Assembly (NCBI RefSeq): GCF_011378855.1
Contig: NZ_WTLB01000005.1
Coordinates: forward strand, 78,816 to 142,815
From: Pseudoalteromonas sp. Z1A8
GTDB taxonomy: Bacteria; Pseudomonadota; Gammaproteobacteria; Enterobacterales; Alteromonadaceae
Reading direction: 5' to 3'
Length of the DNA: 64,000 nucleotides
Shown piece after piece: positions 8,195 through 17,600 of the stretch. The notes under the pieces were generated by a model. That model ran no database searches and had not been told where the DNA came from. It saw nothing but the letters and a program-made list of their open reading frames with translations. Each line of letters begins with the position of its first letter. Within the stretch, counting starts at the first letter, position 1. The translations under genes were made by a program, and so were the position numbers.

Positions 8195-9475
8195 TTAATT
8201 AAACGTGTTGTTGTAAAACTTAAAGTTACCCGATACATGCAGCATAGCTAACATATATAACGAACCATTGTAGTAACGGTAGTCACCCGTTGGTTGCGAT
8301 AAAGACCAAAAGTCGTTGAAAAACTCATTTGCTTGCCCAGTGTTTGTTGAAGCAAGTAACGCTACTGCATTTGCTGCTTTTTGACCTTCGCCTGCGCAGC
8401 CTTTGTTTTGCGCTCCACCGTACGAATACACTTGCTCGTAACAGTTTTTACTGTTGTTTGTTTTTGCATAACTTAAAAAGCCAAGTGCTTTATTAACTGC
8501 ATTTTTATGCCACGCCTGAGCCCCCATTAAGTGCGCGTCTAAGCCAACATTCATAATTACGCGCCATGCATCAAACTCATACCATTGGCCTGGGTTTGCT
8601 TGGCCGTTAAAAATGTAACCAATAACAGGGCTGCCATCTAAGCGCGATAAAAATGTAGGTAAGTTCCAATGCGGATTATCATTCACTTTTGTAAAATGGT
8701 TTTTAAGTAAGGTTCTACTTTTTGTAGCCACTTGTCGCCAGTAATTTTTGTCGGCTTGATTAGTCACGTTATTTGCAAAGTAGTCGTAAAACGCAGGTAT
8801 ATGATAAGAAGGGTCTGTTAGGTTATCAATGTAAGGTGAAAAACGGATTATTTGGTTTTGCATCAGCTTGTTTTTAATTGTGTTTAACATAGTAATGGCA
8901 TCAGCATAATAATCAAATTCGCCCGAATTACCCCAACGAGCTGACGCATTAAGTAGTGCAAAAGCAAAGTACTCTTCGCCATCAGGTGCCGGGCCTTCAT
9001 CTACTTTATAAACAAAACCGTTTTGATTAAGCTTTAGTTTCCACGCATAAACGCCTTGTTTTTTTACATCAGGGTGATTGTCTGGATTTTTTTGATACGC
9101 TTTAGCAAAGCGCCATAAGTTATCAAATTCTTCTTGCTTGTAGAGCATAACAGCAGCAGTCATCCCCCATGATTGCCCTTCTGTTCTTATATCATCACCT
9201 TCGCCTGGGTTAATTGCTTTTATGTAGTGTGCTTTATATGCGCCATTTTCTGAGTATGGGTAATACAATTGCTGGGTATTATTACTTCCAAACATATTGT
9301 CAAAAGTACTATTCACTTTTTGCTGTATGTTCGTTTTACCCATTTCTTGAGCAAGGTTACGGTATGTCCCCGAGCTGTTGGCGCCTACACTCGATGGGTT
9401 ATTATTAAATGCAGCGAATGATTGATAGCTTATTAGTGTTAACAATAAAGTTGTTATTTTAAAAAATACTTTCAT
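8195..9475 (-). CDS. GH8 endo-xylanase (cold-active pXyl type)
   Basis: 426 residues from the ATG at 9475, chosen because it directly precedes the signal peptide (MKVFFKITTLLLTL, cleavage near FAA) and has AGAGGA upstream. The mature protein begins AFNNNPSS. From memory the whole protein is almost identical to the psychrophilic GH8 xylanase of P. haloplanktis TAH3a. Inverting (alpha/alpha)6 barrel. Catalytic acid Glu99 in RTEGQSWGM corresponds to Glu78 of the mature enzyme; the general base Asp lies in EFDAWR, near residue 302 (Asp281 mature). It cleaves beta-1,4-xylan internally and prefers longer chains. Single gene with its own operator 45 bp before the start and a terminator behind. Confidence 0.96.
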   Translation of the reverse strand: MKVFFKITTLLLTLISYQSFAAFNNNPSSVGANSSGTYRNLAQEMGKTNIQQKVNSTFDNMFGSNNTQQLYYPYSENGAYKAHYIKAINPGEGDDIRTEGQSWGMTAAVMLYKQEEFDNLWRFAKAYQKNPDNHPDVKKQGVYAWKLKLNQNGFVYKVDEGPAPDGEEYFAFALLNASARWGNSGEFDYYADAITMLNTIKNKLMQNQIIRFSPYIDNLTDPSYHIPAFYDYFANNVTNQADKNYWRQVATKSRTLLKNHFTKVNDNPHWNLPTFLSRLDGSPVIGYIFNGQANPGQWYEFDAWRVIMNVGLDAHLMGAQAWHKNAVNKALGFLSYAKTNNSKNCYEQVYSYGGAQNKGCAGEGQKAANAVALLASTNTGQANEFFNDFWSLSQPTGDYRYYNGSLYMLAMLHVSGNFKFYNNTFN

Positions 9476-9519
9476 GTTTATCCTCTTTATTTGAATTATA
9501 TCAGCGTGCAAATTTAATA

Positions 9520-9534
9520 TAGTCTTTTTGACCA
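9520..9534. promoter_or_regulatory. Xylan-regulon operator copy 4
   Basis: TAGTCT-TTT-TGACCA, 45 bp upstream of the GH8 start codon. Spacing to the start is the same as for copy 1 and its GH10 gene. Confidence 0.75.
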
Positions 9535-9620
9535 TTTGATCAAGCAATTCTCAAAGCTATTTGTTTATTTTATAAACTAAGTTAAATGAGTGAGGTGTTT
9601 ACACAGTGCCTAAAATGCAA

Positions 9621-9644
9621 AAGGCCGCTTAAAAAAGCGGCCTT
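9621..9644 (-). terminator. Terminator of the SapC-to-ThuA operon
   Basis: Perfect 10-bp GC-rich stem (AAGGCCGCTT / AAGCGGCCTT) with an AAAA loop, 43 bp beyond the ThuA stop. The T-run on the minus strand is short. Confidence 0.75.
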
Positions 9645-9687
9645 AGTGATGTAAATAATATTAAAAAATACATTTATGAGTTATTCA

Positions 9688-10515
9688 TTAATTACTGCTT
9701 TTTAACCCTTTACCTGTTGCAGCCCAATAAATACCGCCATAAATATGCTCGGTTAAAAACTCACTGCTATACACCGCATTAGTATGTCCAAGAGCGGTAT
9801 AAAATGATCGGCCGCCATCGTAATTGTGATGCCACGAAATAGGATGAAACGATCCCATGCCTGAGCCTGTTTTGTTATTACCCCAATCAGCAGTTGGGTT
9901 GTAAGTTTGCTCATCAACCGTGAGTAAGTAGTTTAACTTAGTGAGCTCTGGCCCAAACTCGTACCACTCGTCAGTCCAAAGCATTTCCTGCGGCATATGG
10001 TTTAAGCCAATAAAGTTAGTATTAGGCACTTTGCTTAATACACCGGTTTGAATAACAGGATGAATGTTAAAGGTGCGCCCCACCAGCTTTTGATACCACG
10101 GCCAATCGTATTCGGTGTCTGATGCGCTATGAATACCCACAAAGCCTTTACCTGCTTTTACAAATCGCTCAAGCGCGGCTTGCTCTTTTGGGTTTAAAAT
10201 ATCGCCTGTGGTTGATAAAAACACCACTACATCAACATTTTTTAAGTAGTCGTCGTTAAAATAATGACTTTCTTCGTGCCAAATTAAATTAAAAAAGTGC
10301 TTATCGGCTAAGCGTTCTAGCGCTTTAACGCCTTCGGTTTGCGACTTGTGGTGCCACCCTGCGGTTTTTGTAAATAGCAGCACATTAAATTGCTTTTTAG
10401 GGAGAGTATCAAACCCTGTAGCATGACTTTTTTGCACTGATGTGGCACTCAGCGCCAATACAAAAAAGCTTAATAGCCAACCTTTATATGCGAATCTAGG
10501 TAAAGAAAAAAACAT
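9688..10515 (-). CDS. ThuA-like domain protein, exported
   Basis: 275 residues from the ATG at 10515. An alternative ATG at 10539 would overlap the upstream gene; 10515 has AGGA 5 bases upstream and follows the DUF6445 stop by 7 bp. Hydrophobic signal segment to about residue 32. The remainder is a ThuA-type flavodoxin-like fold: VLLFTKTAGWHHKSQ, VVVFLSTTGDILN, GKGFVGIHSASDTEYDWPWY, ending ALGHTNAVYSS. ThuA/ThuB proteins oxidise disaccharides to keto-sugars, but most exported ThuA-domain proteins in polysaccharide loci have no proven reaction. Last gene of a five-gene operon with SapC, Cupin_8, a halogenase-like flavoprotein and DUF6445. Confidence 0.82.
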   Translation of the reverse strand: MFFSLPRFAYKGWLLSFFVLALSATSVQKSHATGFDTLPKKQFNVLLFTKTAGWHHKSQTEGVKALERLADKHFFNLIWHEESHYFNDDYLKNVDVVVFLSTTGDILNPKEQAALERFVKAGKGFVGIHSASDTEYDWPWYQKLVGRTFNIHPVIQTGVLSKVPNTNFIGLNHMPQEMLWTDEWYEFGPELTKLNYLLTVDEQTYNPTADWGNNKTGSGMGSFHPISWHHNYDGGRSFYTALGHTNAVYSSEFLTEHIYGGIYWAATGKGLKSSN

Positions 10516-10522
10516 AGTATTC

Positions 10523-11233
10523 CTATTTAAAATGAACAAACATATTGGCCGTTAGCCGCCCTGTTTGTGGACACGGTGAAATATCGGTAGCCGTATTAAG
10601 CAAACTTGTATGCAGCAAATACCCAGGAAACACAATAAGCCTATTTGGCTTGTAAGGTATGTGCTTGTAGCACTCAAACTCACTGTGCTGTGGGGTGCAG
10701 TAGCTAGGTTTTACGTTACTGCACTCAAGGATGTGTTGAGCATGCGTTAAATACGTGTTTTTGCGCTTTGTGCTTATTGTTTCAAACCCTGTTTTTTTAT
10801 GCCTAAAAAACCCCGTTCCGCCATGCGCCCCCTCTCCAAGGTAATGAATAATGGCAATTAAGTTAGGATCGTTTGTATCAAAGTGTGGCAAGGTTTGTAT
10901 TAGTGATAGTTCCCGCTCCGCTTTAGTAATTAACGATAAGGTATTATCTTTTGGGTATGGGGTAAGTGTTTGCCCAATATTAAATACGTTATAAAACCCC
11001 TGTATAAGCGGTTTTAAATAATCAACCACACATTGCTTTGGCAGCGGCATACGTAAACCTGGGTATTGAGTGAGTTCGTCGGGCTTAAACTCCCCATTAC
11101 TTTGAGCAGCACTTTGCGCTAATTTTATAAGTTTTTGCCGCTCACTAAGGTAGTCGTCAATTATAATAATTGGCGTTTGCTCTTGCCCTATAAACTCATA
11201 CTGCGGCTGTAAGTTATTGCCAAGTGTTAGCAT
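10523..11233 (-). CDS. DUF6445 family protein (2OG-Fe(II) oxygenase-like)
   Basis: 236 residues, cytoplasmic. Motifs fit a double-stranded beta-helix oxygenase fold: PHFDTNDP (H-x-D metal pair), the glycine-rich GGTGFFRH, and PNRLIVFPGYLLHTS, which gives the distal His, followed by RLTANMF with the Arg that usually binds 2-oxoglutarate. It ends with many Cys residues. This family travels with tryptophan-halogenase-like flavoproteins, SapC and Cupin_8 proteins beside TBDT genes, as here. No substrate is known. It starts 5 bp after the halogenase-like stop, so translational coupling is likely. Family call is good; oxygenase activity is an inference from motifs. Confidence 0.72.
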   Translation of the reverse strand: MLTLGNNLQPQYEFIGQEQTPIIIIDDYLSERQKLIKLAQSAAQSNGEFKPDELTQYPGLRMPLPKQCVVDYLKPLIQGFYNVFNIGQTLTPYPKDNTLSLITKAERELSLIQTLPHFDTNDPNLIAIIHYLGEGAHGGTGFFRHKKTGFETISTKRKNTYLTHAQHILECSNVKPSYCTPQHSEFECYKHIPYKPNRLIVFPGYLLHTSLLNTATDISPCPQTGRLTANMFVHFK

Positions 11234-11238
11234 AAAAC

Positions 11239-12723
11239 TTACTTAGCCTTGCAATAATGATTAATAAAATCAATGTGACTCGGTAAGCTGTTAGCCTTTT
11301 TAGCTGCATGATTTTTTATTGATTCTAAAAAGCGTTTTAACTCATCATCGCTCATGCTATCTACAATGGGGTGATAATTTTGCGGCACTAGCCCTTGCCC
11401 TAACATCACTTGTAACCACGATGCTTCGCCAAATAGCTCTTGCTCTGCTTTATAAACATGCCCACTTTGCTTAAATAGCTCGATGCGTTTGGCAAGCGAT
11501 TCTGGTATTGGCATGTTTTTACAGTAACGCCAAAAGTCGCTGTCGGTGCGCTGCGTTACGTGGTAATGCAGCACAATAAAGTCGCGAATGTTTTCGGCTT
11601 CAAAGCGCATTTTGTTATTAAAGTCATCTTGATAGCACGACTCAATTGCCTTGGTTGGCATGTTTTGCATTAATCTAATAATGCTTTGCTGAATTAAATG
11701 AATACTGGTTGATTCAAGCGGCTCTATAAAACCACTGGCTAAGCCAATAGCCACACAGTTTTTGTTCCAATGTTTACGTCGTGTACCGGTGCGATATTTT
11801 ATAACGCGCGGCTCATTAATGGGTTTGCCTTCTACGTTATTAAGGAGCGCTGCTTTTGCCTCTTCATCGCTCATGTATTTACTACAAAATACTAAGCCAT
11901 TACCACGGCGGCTTTGCAGTGGTATTTGCCACTGCCAACCACATTTATGCGCCATGGCGCGTGTGTATGGCACTATTGGACTTACTAATTCAGTTTGTAC
12001 TGCTACTGCGCTGTCGCACGGCAGCCAATGGCTCCAATCTTCGTATCCGGTGTGTAGCGCTTGCTCTATTAATAAACCTTTAAAGCCGGTGCAATCTATA
12101 AATAAATCGCCCTCAATAATTTGCCCATCACCCAAAGTAAGTGATTTTATAAAGCCATTAGTGGGCTCTAAGTTAACTTTGCTTATCATGCCTTCTATAC
12201 GTTTAGCGCCGTTTTGCTGTGCAAAATTTCGTAAAAATTTAGCGTACAAACCTGCATCTAACTGATAAGCATGATTACGGTCTTGATTCGGTACTACAGC
12301 AAATTTACCTAAACGACTTGCTACGTGCTCTGTGCAATAGTCGCCAATATCGGCTGCTACACCTTGCTGCATGCCTTTTAGCCAAAAATGCTGAAAACCC
12401 GCAGCCCAACAGCCTTGCCCCACATAACCAAACGAGTGAAAGTAGCTTTGTTGGTTTTGTTTCCAGCCCTCAAACGATATGCCTAATTTAAAGGTGGCGT
12501 TGGTGGCTGCCATAAATTCTGATTCACTAATTTTTAGCAAATCATGAAATATATGCAACGTAGGGATAGTTGACTCCCCGACCCCTACGGTCGGTATTAA
12601 ATCGGATTCAACCAAGCACACTTCAATATTTTTACCTAGCAGCTTTGCCATTGCAGCGCTGCACATCCAACCGGCGGTGCCGCCACCTGCTATTACTATT
12701 TTTTTAATTGCATTTTGATTCAT
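11239..12723 (-). CDS. Tryptophan-halogenase-family FAD-dependent protein
   Basis: 494 residues, cytoplasmic. The FAD-binding GGGTAGW (residues 13-19) is at the N-terminus. Lys79 in TFKLGISF is at exactly the position of the catalytic lysine of PrnA/RebH. The halogenase signature WxWxIP is present (CGWQWQIP), and GFIEPLESTSIH carries the second catalytic Glu of the family. So the residues needed for HOCl-dependent halogenation are kept. The natural substrate of this polysaccharide-locus clade is not known; it need not be free tryptophan. No flavin reductase is encoded nearby. Third gene of the SapC operon; AAGG lies upstream of the start. Confidence 0.85.
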   Translation of the reverse strand: MNQNAIKKIVIAGGGTAGWMCSAAMAKLLGKNIEVCLVESDLIPTVGVGESTIPTLHIFHDLLKISESEFMAATNATFKLGISFEGWKQNQQSYFHSFGYVGQGCWAAGFQHFWLKGMQQGVAADIGDYCTEHVASRLGKFAVVPNQDRNHAYQLDAGLYAKFLRNFAQQNGAKRIEGMISKVNLEPTNGFIKSLTLGDGQIIEGDLFIDCTGFKGLLIEQALHTGYEDWSHWLPCDSAVAVQTELVSPIVPYTRAMAHKCGWQWQIPLQSRRGNGLVFCSKYMSDEEAKAALLNNVEGKPINEPRVIKYRTGTRRKHWNKNCVAIGLASGFIEPLESTSIHLIQQSIIRLMQNMPTKAIESCYQDDFNNKMRFEAENIRDFIVLHYHVTQRTDSDFWRYCKNMPIPESLAKRIELFKQSGHVYKAEQELFGEASWLQVMLGQGLVPQNYHPIVDSMSDDELKRFLESIKNHAAKKANSLPSHIDFINHYCKAK

Positions 12724-12745
12724 ATTTCAAACCTTACAAGTACGC

Positions 12746-13756
12746 TTAGCGTCTTAATTTATTTTGTAATTCGGCTCTTAATTTACGCGCTGTAAGCTCA
12801 TCCATTGGCTTTGCTAAAATAGACTGTGCAAGCGTTGGTATGTGGGTAAATTCGTTATCGGCAAATACGAAGTAATTAAACAAACGTTGCCATGCTGCGC
12901 GCTCATGCTTTGGTAAATTACGTATGTTTAAAATAGCAAGGTGCAGTGCATTAGTCGGCTGACCATAAACCGCTGGCGTATTTTTAAACCAATAATTAAA
13001 CAGAATATTTAAACTGCCAAGCCCCTGTACTTGGTGCCACCACATGCTGGGTAAAATAAGCGCATCGCCCGCCTCTAAGTCAACGGTAGTTGCCGCTTTT
13101 ATTGCCTGTTCAAACTTAGGAAACTGCTTAAAGTTGGGTGCTGTTGTGGTGGTTAAACTTATAGGCTGACCACCGGGTGCTTTATCAAGCGGGCCTATAT
13201 ATAAATTATCGATTTGATCGGGGGGAAATAAAGTAAAACGCCTTTTACCTGCAACGCAACAGGCTAAATTTTGCGCTACGTCGTAATGTGCTGGCACGGT
13301 AACCTTACCGCCTGCCCACGCATTAAATAAACAGCCTTCGCTTAACGCATTAACGTGGCAGTGATCAACCAAAGAAGGTAAGCATTGTGCAATGCTAGTA
13401 GAGCCAATGTATAGCGTATCTGCGTGTGGGTTATTTGCAGTTTGCGTTATTTGCTCAAGCGCGTTAATAAATGGCGCTTGCTGATTAGTAAAGTTAAAAC
13501 CACTCATATCGTGGTTATACCCTACAACCCCATTTTGACTGGCGGCTATTGTGCAGGTATTAACTAAAAAACCTTCGTAAAACGGCGTTAAATAATCAAT
13601 TGCTGCAGCATCAGATTTTTTAGCAGCAATAACTAGGGGCCATTCGCTTACAAACCCTTTTAGTACAATAGGCACAGGCGAGTTTAAAAGCTCCCTTGGT
13701 AACGTACTGGGAGTTAAACCACTGAGCGATTGAATTTTATTTACTAAATTTGCCAT
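12746..13756 (-). CDS. Cupin_8 / JmjC-like oxygenase
   Basis: 336 residues, cytoplasmic. JmjC-type Cupin_8 fold: VTVPAHYDVAQNLACCVAGKRRF gives the H-x-D iron pair, followed by TLFPPDQ and the conserved Lys/Arg. The distal His lies in MWWHQVQGLG. The family uses Fe(II) and 2-oxoglutarate to hydroxylate proteins or small molecules. Ten bp downstream of SapC and 22 bp upstream of the halogenase-like gene. Together with DUF6445 this operon holds two putative 2OG-dependent oxygenases and one FAD halogenase, which suggests stepwise oxidation of a common substrate. That substrate cannot be inferred from sequence. Confidence 0.82.
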   Translation of the reverse strand: MANLVNKIQSLSGLTPSTLPRELLNSPVPIVLKGFVSEWPLVIAAKKSDAAAIDYLTPFYEGFLVNTCTIAASQNGVVGYNHDMSGFNFTNQQAPFINALEQITQTANNPHADTLYIGSTSIAQCLPSLVDHCHVNALSEGCLFNAWAGGKVTVPAHYDVAQNLACCVAGKRRFTLFPPDQIDNLYIGPLDKAPGGQPISLTTTTAPNFKQFPKFEQAIKAATTVDLEAGDALILPSMWWHQVQGLGSLNILFNYWFKNTPAVYGQPTNALHLAILNIRNLPKHERAAWQRLFNYFVFADNEFTHIPTLAQSILAKPMDELTARKLRAELQNKLRR

Positions 13757-13766
13757 AGTTAAGCAC

Positions 13767-14510
13767 TTACATCGCTTGCTTTTGTAGCATAAGTTGCTCG
13801 TTTTTAAGCGCCACTAAATCACGTACATGTACTTGCGATGCAATGACCATATATATACACGCTAAATACCCTTGTGAGTGAAGCTCTGCAATTGCCTCGC
13901 TACCTAGCTGGTTTAGCGAGTCTTCGTTTATGGTATAAAAACCGAGTAAGTTATGTTTAAGCCCGTTTACTAAATCAAGTTCTAGCGATACCGACTCAAG
14001 CAAACTATGTTTAATTAAGGTTTTAATAAAAGGCTGATTTTCTTGAAGGCCATGATGAAGGCTGTCGAGCACGTTTATTATATTTTCGAGGTAATCACTA
14101 TTTCCGCCGTGTTCTAAAAAGAGGCTAATACCCTGCTTTGTTGACACTTTTGGTGAGTCTAAATCAATACTAAGCATGCGCTCTTGCGTTGCTACACCGT
14201 TTTGCATTGTATTTTGAGTCGCAATAGCAAAAGGCAGTCGCTGCATGCTGAGCGGAATGTAGTGTGCTTGCCATTGTTGGTTTACTAAAAATAAGTTTTC
14301 GTCTTTGTTTATGCCGTATAAACACACCGGCGAAAATGTATTTGTTGCGTCATCTTTGGTAAAAAATATTGGGTAATGTGCTTGAGCGACTCTAAATTCA
14401 CTCACAAATGTTTCGCTGTACCAAACCCCGTCACCTAAGTGTGTGCTACGTGCAGGGTTTATTTTTAAATGCTGATGCTCAACATTATTTAATAATGCAT
14501 GATTGGCCAT
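13767..14510 (-). CDS. SapC family protein
   Basis: 247 residues, no signal peptide. Matches the SapC family (named after Campylobacter S-layer secretion genes) in its middle part: GVWYSETFVSEFRVAQAHYPIFFTKD, FSPVCLYGINKDENLFLV, and WQAHYIPLSMQRLPFAI. In carbohydrate loci SapC proteins are nearly always next to TBDTs, Cupin_8 and halogenase-like proteins and have nothing to do with S-layers. Function unknown. First gene of the operon: GGAG lies about 9 bases before the ATG, and a weak xylan operator lies 87 bp upstream. Family certain, role unknown. Confidence 0.82.
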   Translation of the reverse strand: MANHALLNNVEHQHLKINPARSTHLGDGVWYSETFVSEFRVAQAHYPIFFTKDDATNTFSPVCLYGINKDENLFLVNQQWQAHYIPLSMQRLPFAIATQNTMQNGVATQERMLSIDLDSPKVSTKQGISLFLEHGGNSDYLENIINVLDSLHHGLQENQPFIKTLIKHSLLESVSLELDLVNGLKHNLLGFYTINEDSLNQLGSEAIAELHSQGYLACIYMVIASQVHVRDLVALKNEQLMLQKQAM

Positions 14511-14596
14511 GGATTGTGTGCTCCAATTATTGTTGTGTGCCTTTACTTACTGCTACGCATACCTACTGCTGTGAAGTGAATGTAATAAATAAGTTA

Positions 14597-14611
14597 AATT
14601 CACATTGACTA
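14597..14611. promoter_or_regulatory. Xylan-regulon operator copy 5 (one good half-site)
   Basis: AATTCA-CAT-TGACTA: perfect right half, four of six matches in the left half. Upstream of SapC. Confidence 0.5.
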
Positions 14612-14654
14612 TAACAGGTGGGTATTATTATTACTAGATTAAAAAGAGCAAAAA

Positions 14655-14675
14655 AAAGCCGCATAATGCGGCTTT
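14655..14675 (-). terminator. Terminator of the xylan TBDT gene
   Basis: AAAGCCGCA / TGCGGCTTT stem with a TAA loop. Seven A on the plus strand (14651-14657) give the T-run of the minus transcript. Confidence 0.85.
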
Positions 14676-14695
14676 AAATAGGTAGATAATATTTA

Positions 14696-17600
14696 TTAAA
14701 AATTATAACGAACACCTAAACCGTAGCGAGAGCCTGTTTGAGTGATGTTATAAATCAGCTCTTGCTTGCGCCCGTACGATGTTACGTACTCGTCAGTAAT
14801 ATTTATACCTTCAATAAATACGGTAAGCCCTTCTACTGCGGGTACTTCGTAACTTACGTTAAAGTCTATTTGGTAATACTCATCGGTATAAATTGGCGCA
14901 GTTAAATCGCCATTTACACGGCGCTCATTTAAAAACGAATCGCGCCAGTTATACGCAATACGTGCTTGTAAGCCTTCTTTATCGTAAAAGAACACCACGT
15001 TTGCCGTATCACTTAACCCTACAAGTGCTTCTGTATCCTCAAGTGAATCGTTGTCGTATTCAAGACCTGAGTCAACCATGGTGTAGTTAAAAATACCGCC
15101 AAACCCTGACTCACCAAATAAGTGCTGAATATTAAATTCAAAGCCATCAATGGTGTATTCTTGGTCGCCATTTACAGGCACGTTTATTCTAAAGTTTACA
15201 GGTTCATCTGTTGCTGGGTCACCAACAATTGTGCCGCCGTCTAACTCGCCATTTTCATCAAAATTAGGCTGTACATTTGGATCATCAGCAAAGTTTTCAA
15301 AAATATATGTTCGAATAGCTAAGTTAGAAGCATCAGCACCTAATGCAATTTGTGCTGCTTTGAACTTCTCACCGTTTAAAGGATCGACAAGATTAAAAAT
15401 ATCCGAATCTATTGTGCCTGTTGTGATCCAATTGGTTACGTCTTTTTTAAAGTAACCAAACGAAATATAGCTACCTTCGCCGTAATACCATTCACTTGAT
15501 AAGTCGTAGTTAATTGATTCAAGAGGTTTGAGTCCTGGATTACCAGAGCCACCCGAATAACCACTTAAACTACCGCCGGTATTAATAGTTGTTCCACCTT
15601 GTAGCTGACCATAACCCGCTCTTGAAATAGTTTTGCTCGCCGCTGCGCGGATCATTACATCTTCAACTACTTCAATATTAAAGTTAATATTAGGCAGGAA
15701 CTGGCTGTAATCTGCCGATTGGCTTAGCGTTTCAATACCGGTAACACCGGTTACTGATGTGGCTGTATCTTCGTTCCATTCTACGCTGCTATAACCGGGT
15801 GCTGTTGCTTTAGAAAATACGTCTGTTTTTTCGTAGCGTAAGCCAATTTGTAGGTCGAAGAACATGCCGCTCAATTCGCCTTTATAATTTACTTGTGCAA
15901 AAGCAGACTGCGTTTTTTCTTCAGTAAAGCGGTTTGTTGCTGCATCCCAATCGGTTGAAGCACAAAATTGTCCTTCGCCATTTGGACCTGCCGCTGCGCC
16001 GTCGGCTGCTTTACAATCACCGTAAAGGTTATCTACGTTGGCAACAGGGTCAGCAAACTCGGCTGCATTTACAATCGCGTCAAAGTCGGCAAAAAAGATT
16101 GTATTAAATAAATCATATTCGCCTTGTGTTGCAGTGCCTTCAAAATTACCCGCTTTAGCTTGAAACTTATCTAAAATAGTATCTTGGCGCCAATCGATAT
16201 CAGCAAAGTCGCCCTCAACACCAACTCCACCCCAATCTGGGCGCTGTACTTGCGTATGACGATAATGGTTATTTACTTTATTAACCGCAACGCCAAAATC
16301 AATACTTAAACTGTCGTCAAAGAAGTACTTACCTGAGATTTGTGTTTGATCGATTTCTGAATCGTATTTGTCGTTTGCAAACCAGCTACCCGATAAACGC
16401 ATGGTTTCTGGCGTGAAATCTTCAATGTTACCAATTGCAATACCGGGTAAATCGCCAGTTAAATCAAGCCCAGAGCGCGTACGTGTGTACGAAGGCAACT
16501 GAATATTGTTACGCGTACCGTGGCGTGGATCGGTTGCTTTCATAGAGGCTTTTGAACTGTGATGATCAAACTCTAGGTTAAGTTGATCCGACACTGCCCA
16601 CTCTAAGTTAAAGCCTAATGAATCTGTTTTTTCCTCGCGGCCCCAAGAACCTACAGTAAGCGACGTATCGCGGTAGTCGGCATCACTTTGGATGTCATAA
16701 ATTTCTGAGTAAATGAGTGGGTACGCGTTAGGCTCGCCCGCCCAAACAGATTCACTTCTGTCGCCAGCGTAGTTAAACCAAACTGAGGCATCAGTGTGCT
16801 GCTCTTCAACGGTTGTTTTAAAGCCGGTGTAATCAAGGGTTGCTGTAATGTTTTCAACAGGTTGATATTGAAATACCAACTGACCATTTACACGTTCACG
16901 TTGACGTTCTTCAAACACATAACGTGGTTGTTGCGGGTTTGAATAAATACCTGATGTAGGTCTGTTTGTTCCGCCTTCTGCTCCTGCAGGTACGCCGCCC
17001 CATCCTGTATTTGTGTAATCAGATGCTCTGTAACCTTGATCTTGAATAAACTGTTGCATACCGCTTTCACGGTCTTGGTAACTACCCGATATCGAGATAC
17101 CAAACTTGTCATCCCCAAATGTTTGCGAATATAAACCGCTTACCTCTGGTGTAATGCTGCCCTCATCGGTTGATTGATCGTCTACGGCTTTTACGCCAAA
17201 CGATGCTTTTATACCTGGGCTATTTAAGGGTCTGTTTGTTGTTAAGTTTATAGTTGCGCCAATGCCACCTGAGGTAACACTTGCGTCTGATGTTTTATAA
17301 ACTTGCACACCCGATACGCTTTCAGATGCGACATTTGCAAAATCAAATGTGCGGTCACCTGTTGTATTAGGAAGCTGACGACCATTAATAGTAATTAAGT
17401 TATTAGCAGGTCCAAATCCACGGACTGTTACGCGGCTACCTTCACCGCCGGCTCTATCAATTGATACGCCGGTAATACGTTGTAGCGATTCAGCAAGATT
17501 GGTATCAGGAAATTTCCCCATATCCTCAGCCGAAATTGCATCGACAATACCAGAAGAATCGCGTTTAACATCCATAGAGCGTTGCAATGAACCTCTAATG

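Noticed and set aside
11762..12265. 167-codon plus-strand ORF inside the halogenase-like gene
   Set aside because: Antisense shadow of a well-conserved gene; no ribosome site, Cys/Ser-rich product without family features.
9688..14510. Halogenase-like gene as part of a natural-product cluster
   Set aside because: No NRPS, PKS, tailoring or export genes nearby; the context is polysaccharide use with SapC, Cupin_8 and DUF6445.
13767..14510. SapC as S-layer secretion component
   Set aside because: No S-layer or type I secretion genes; only the family name points there.
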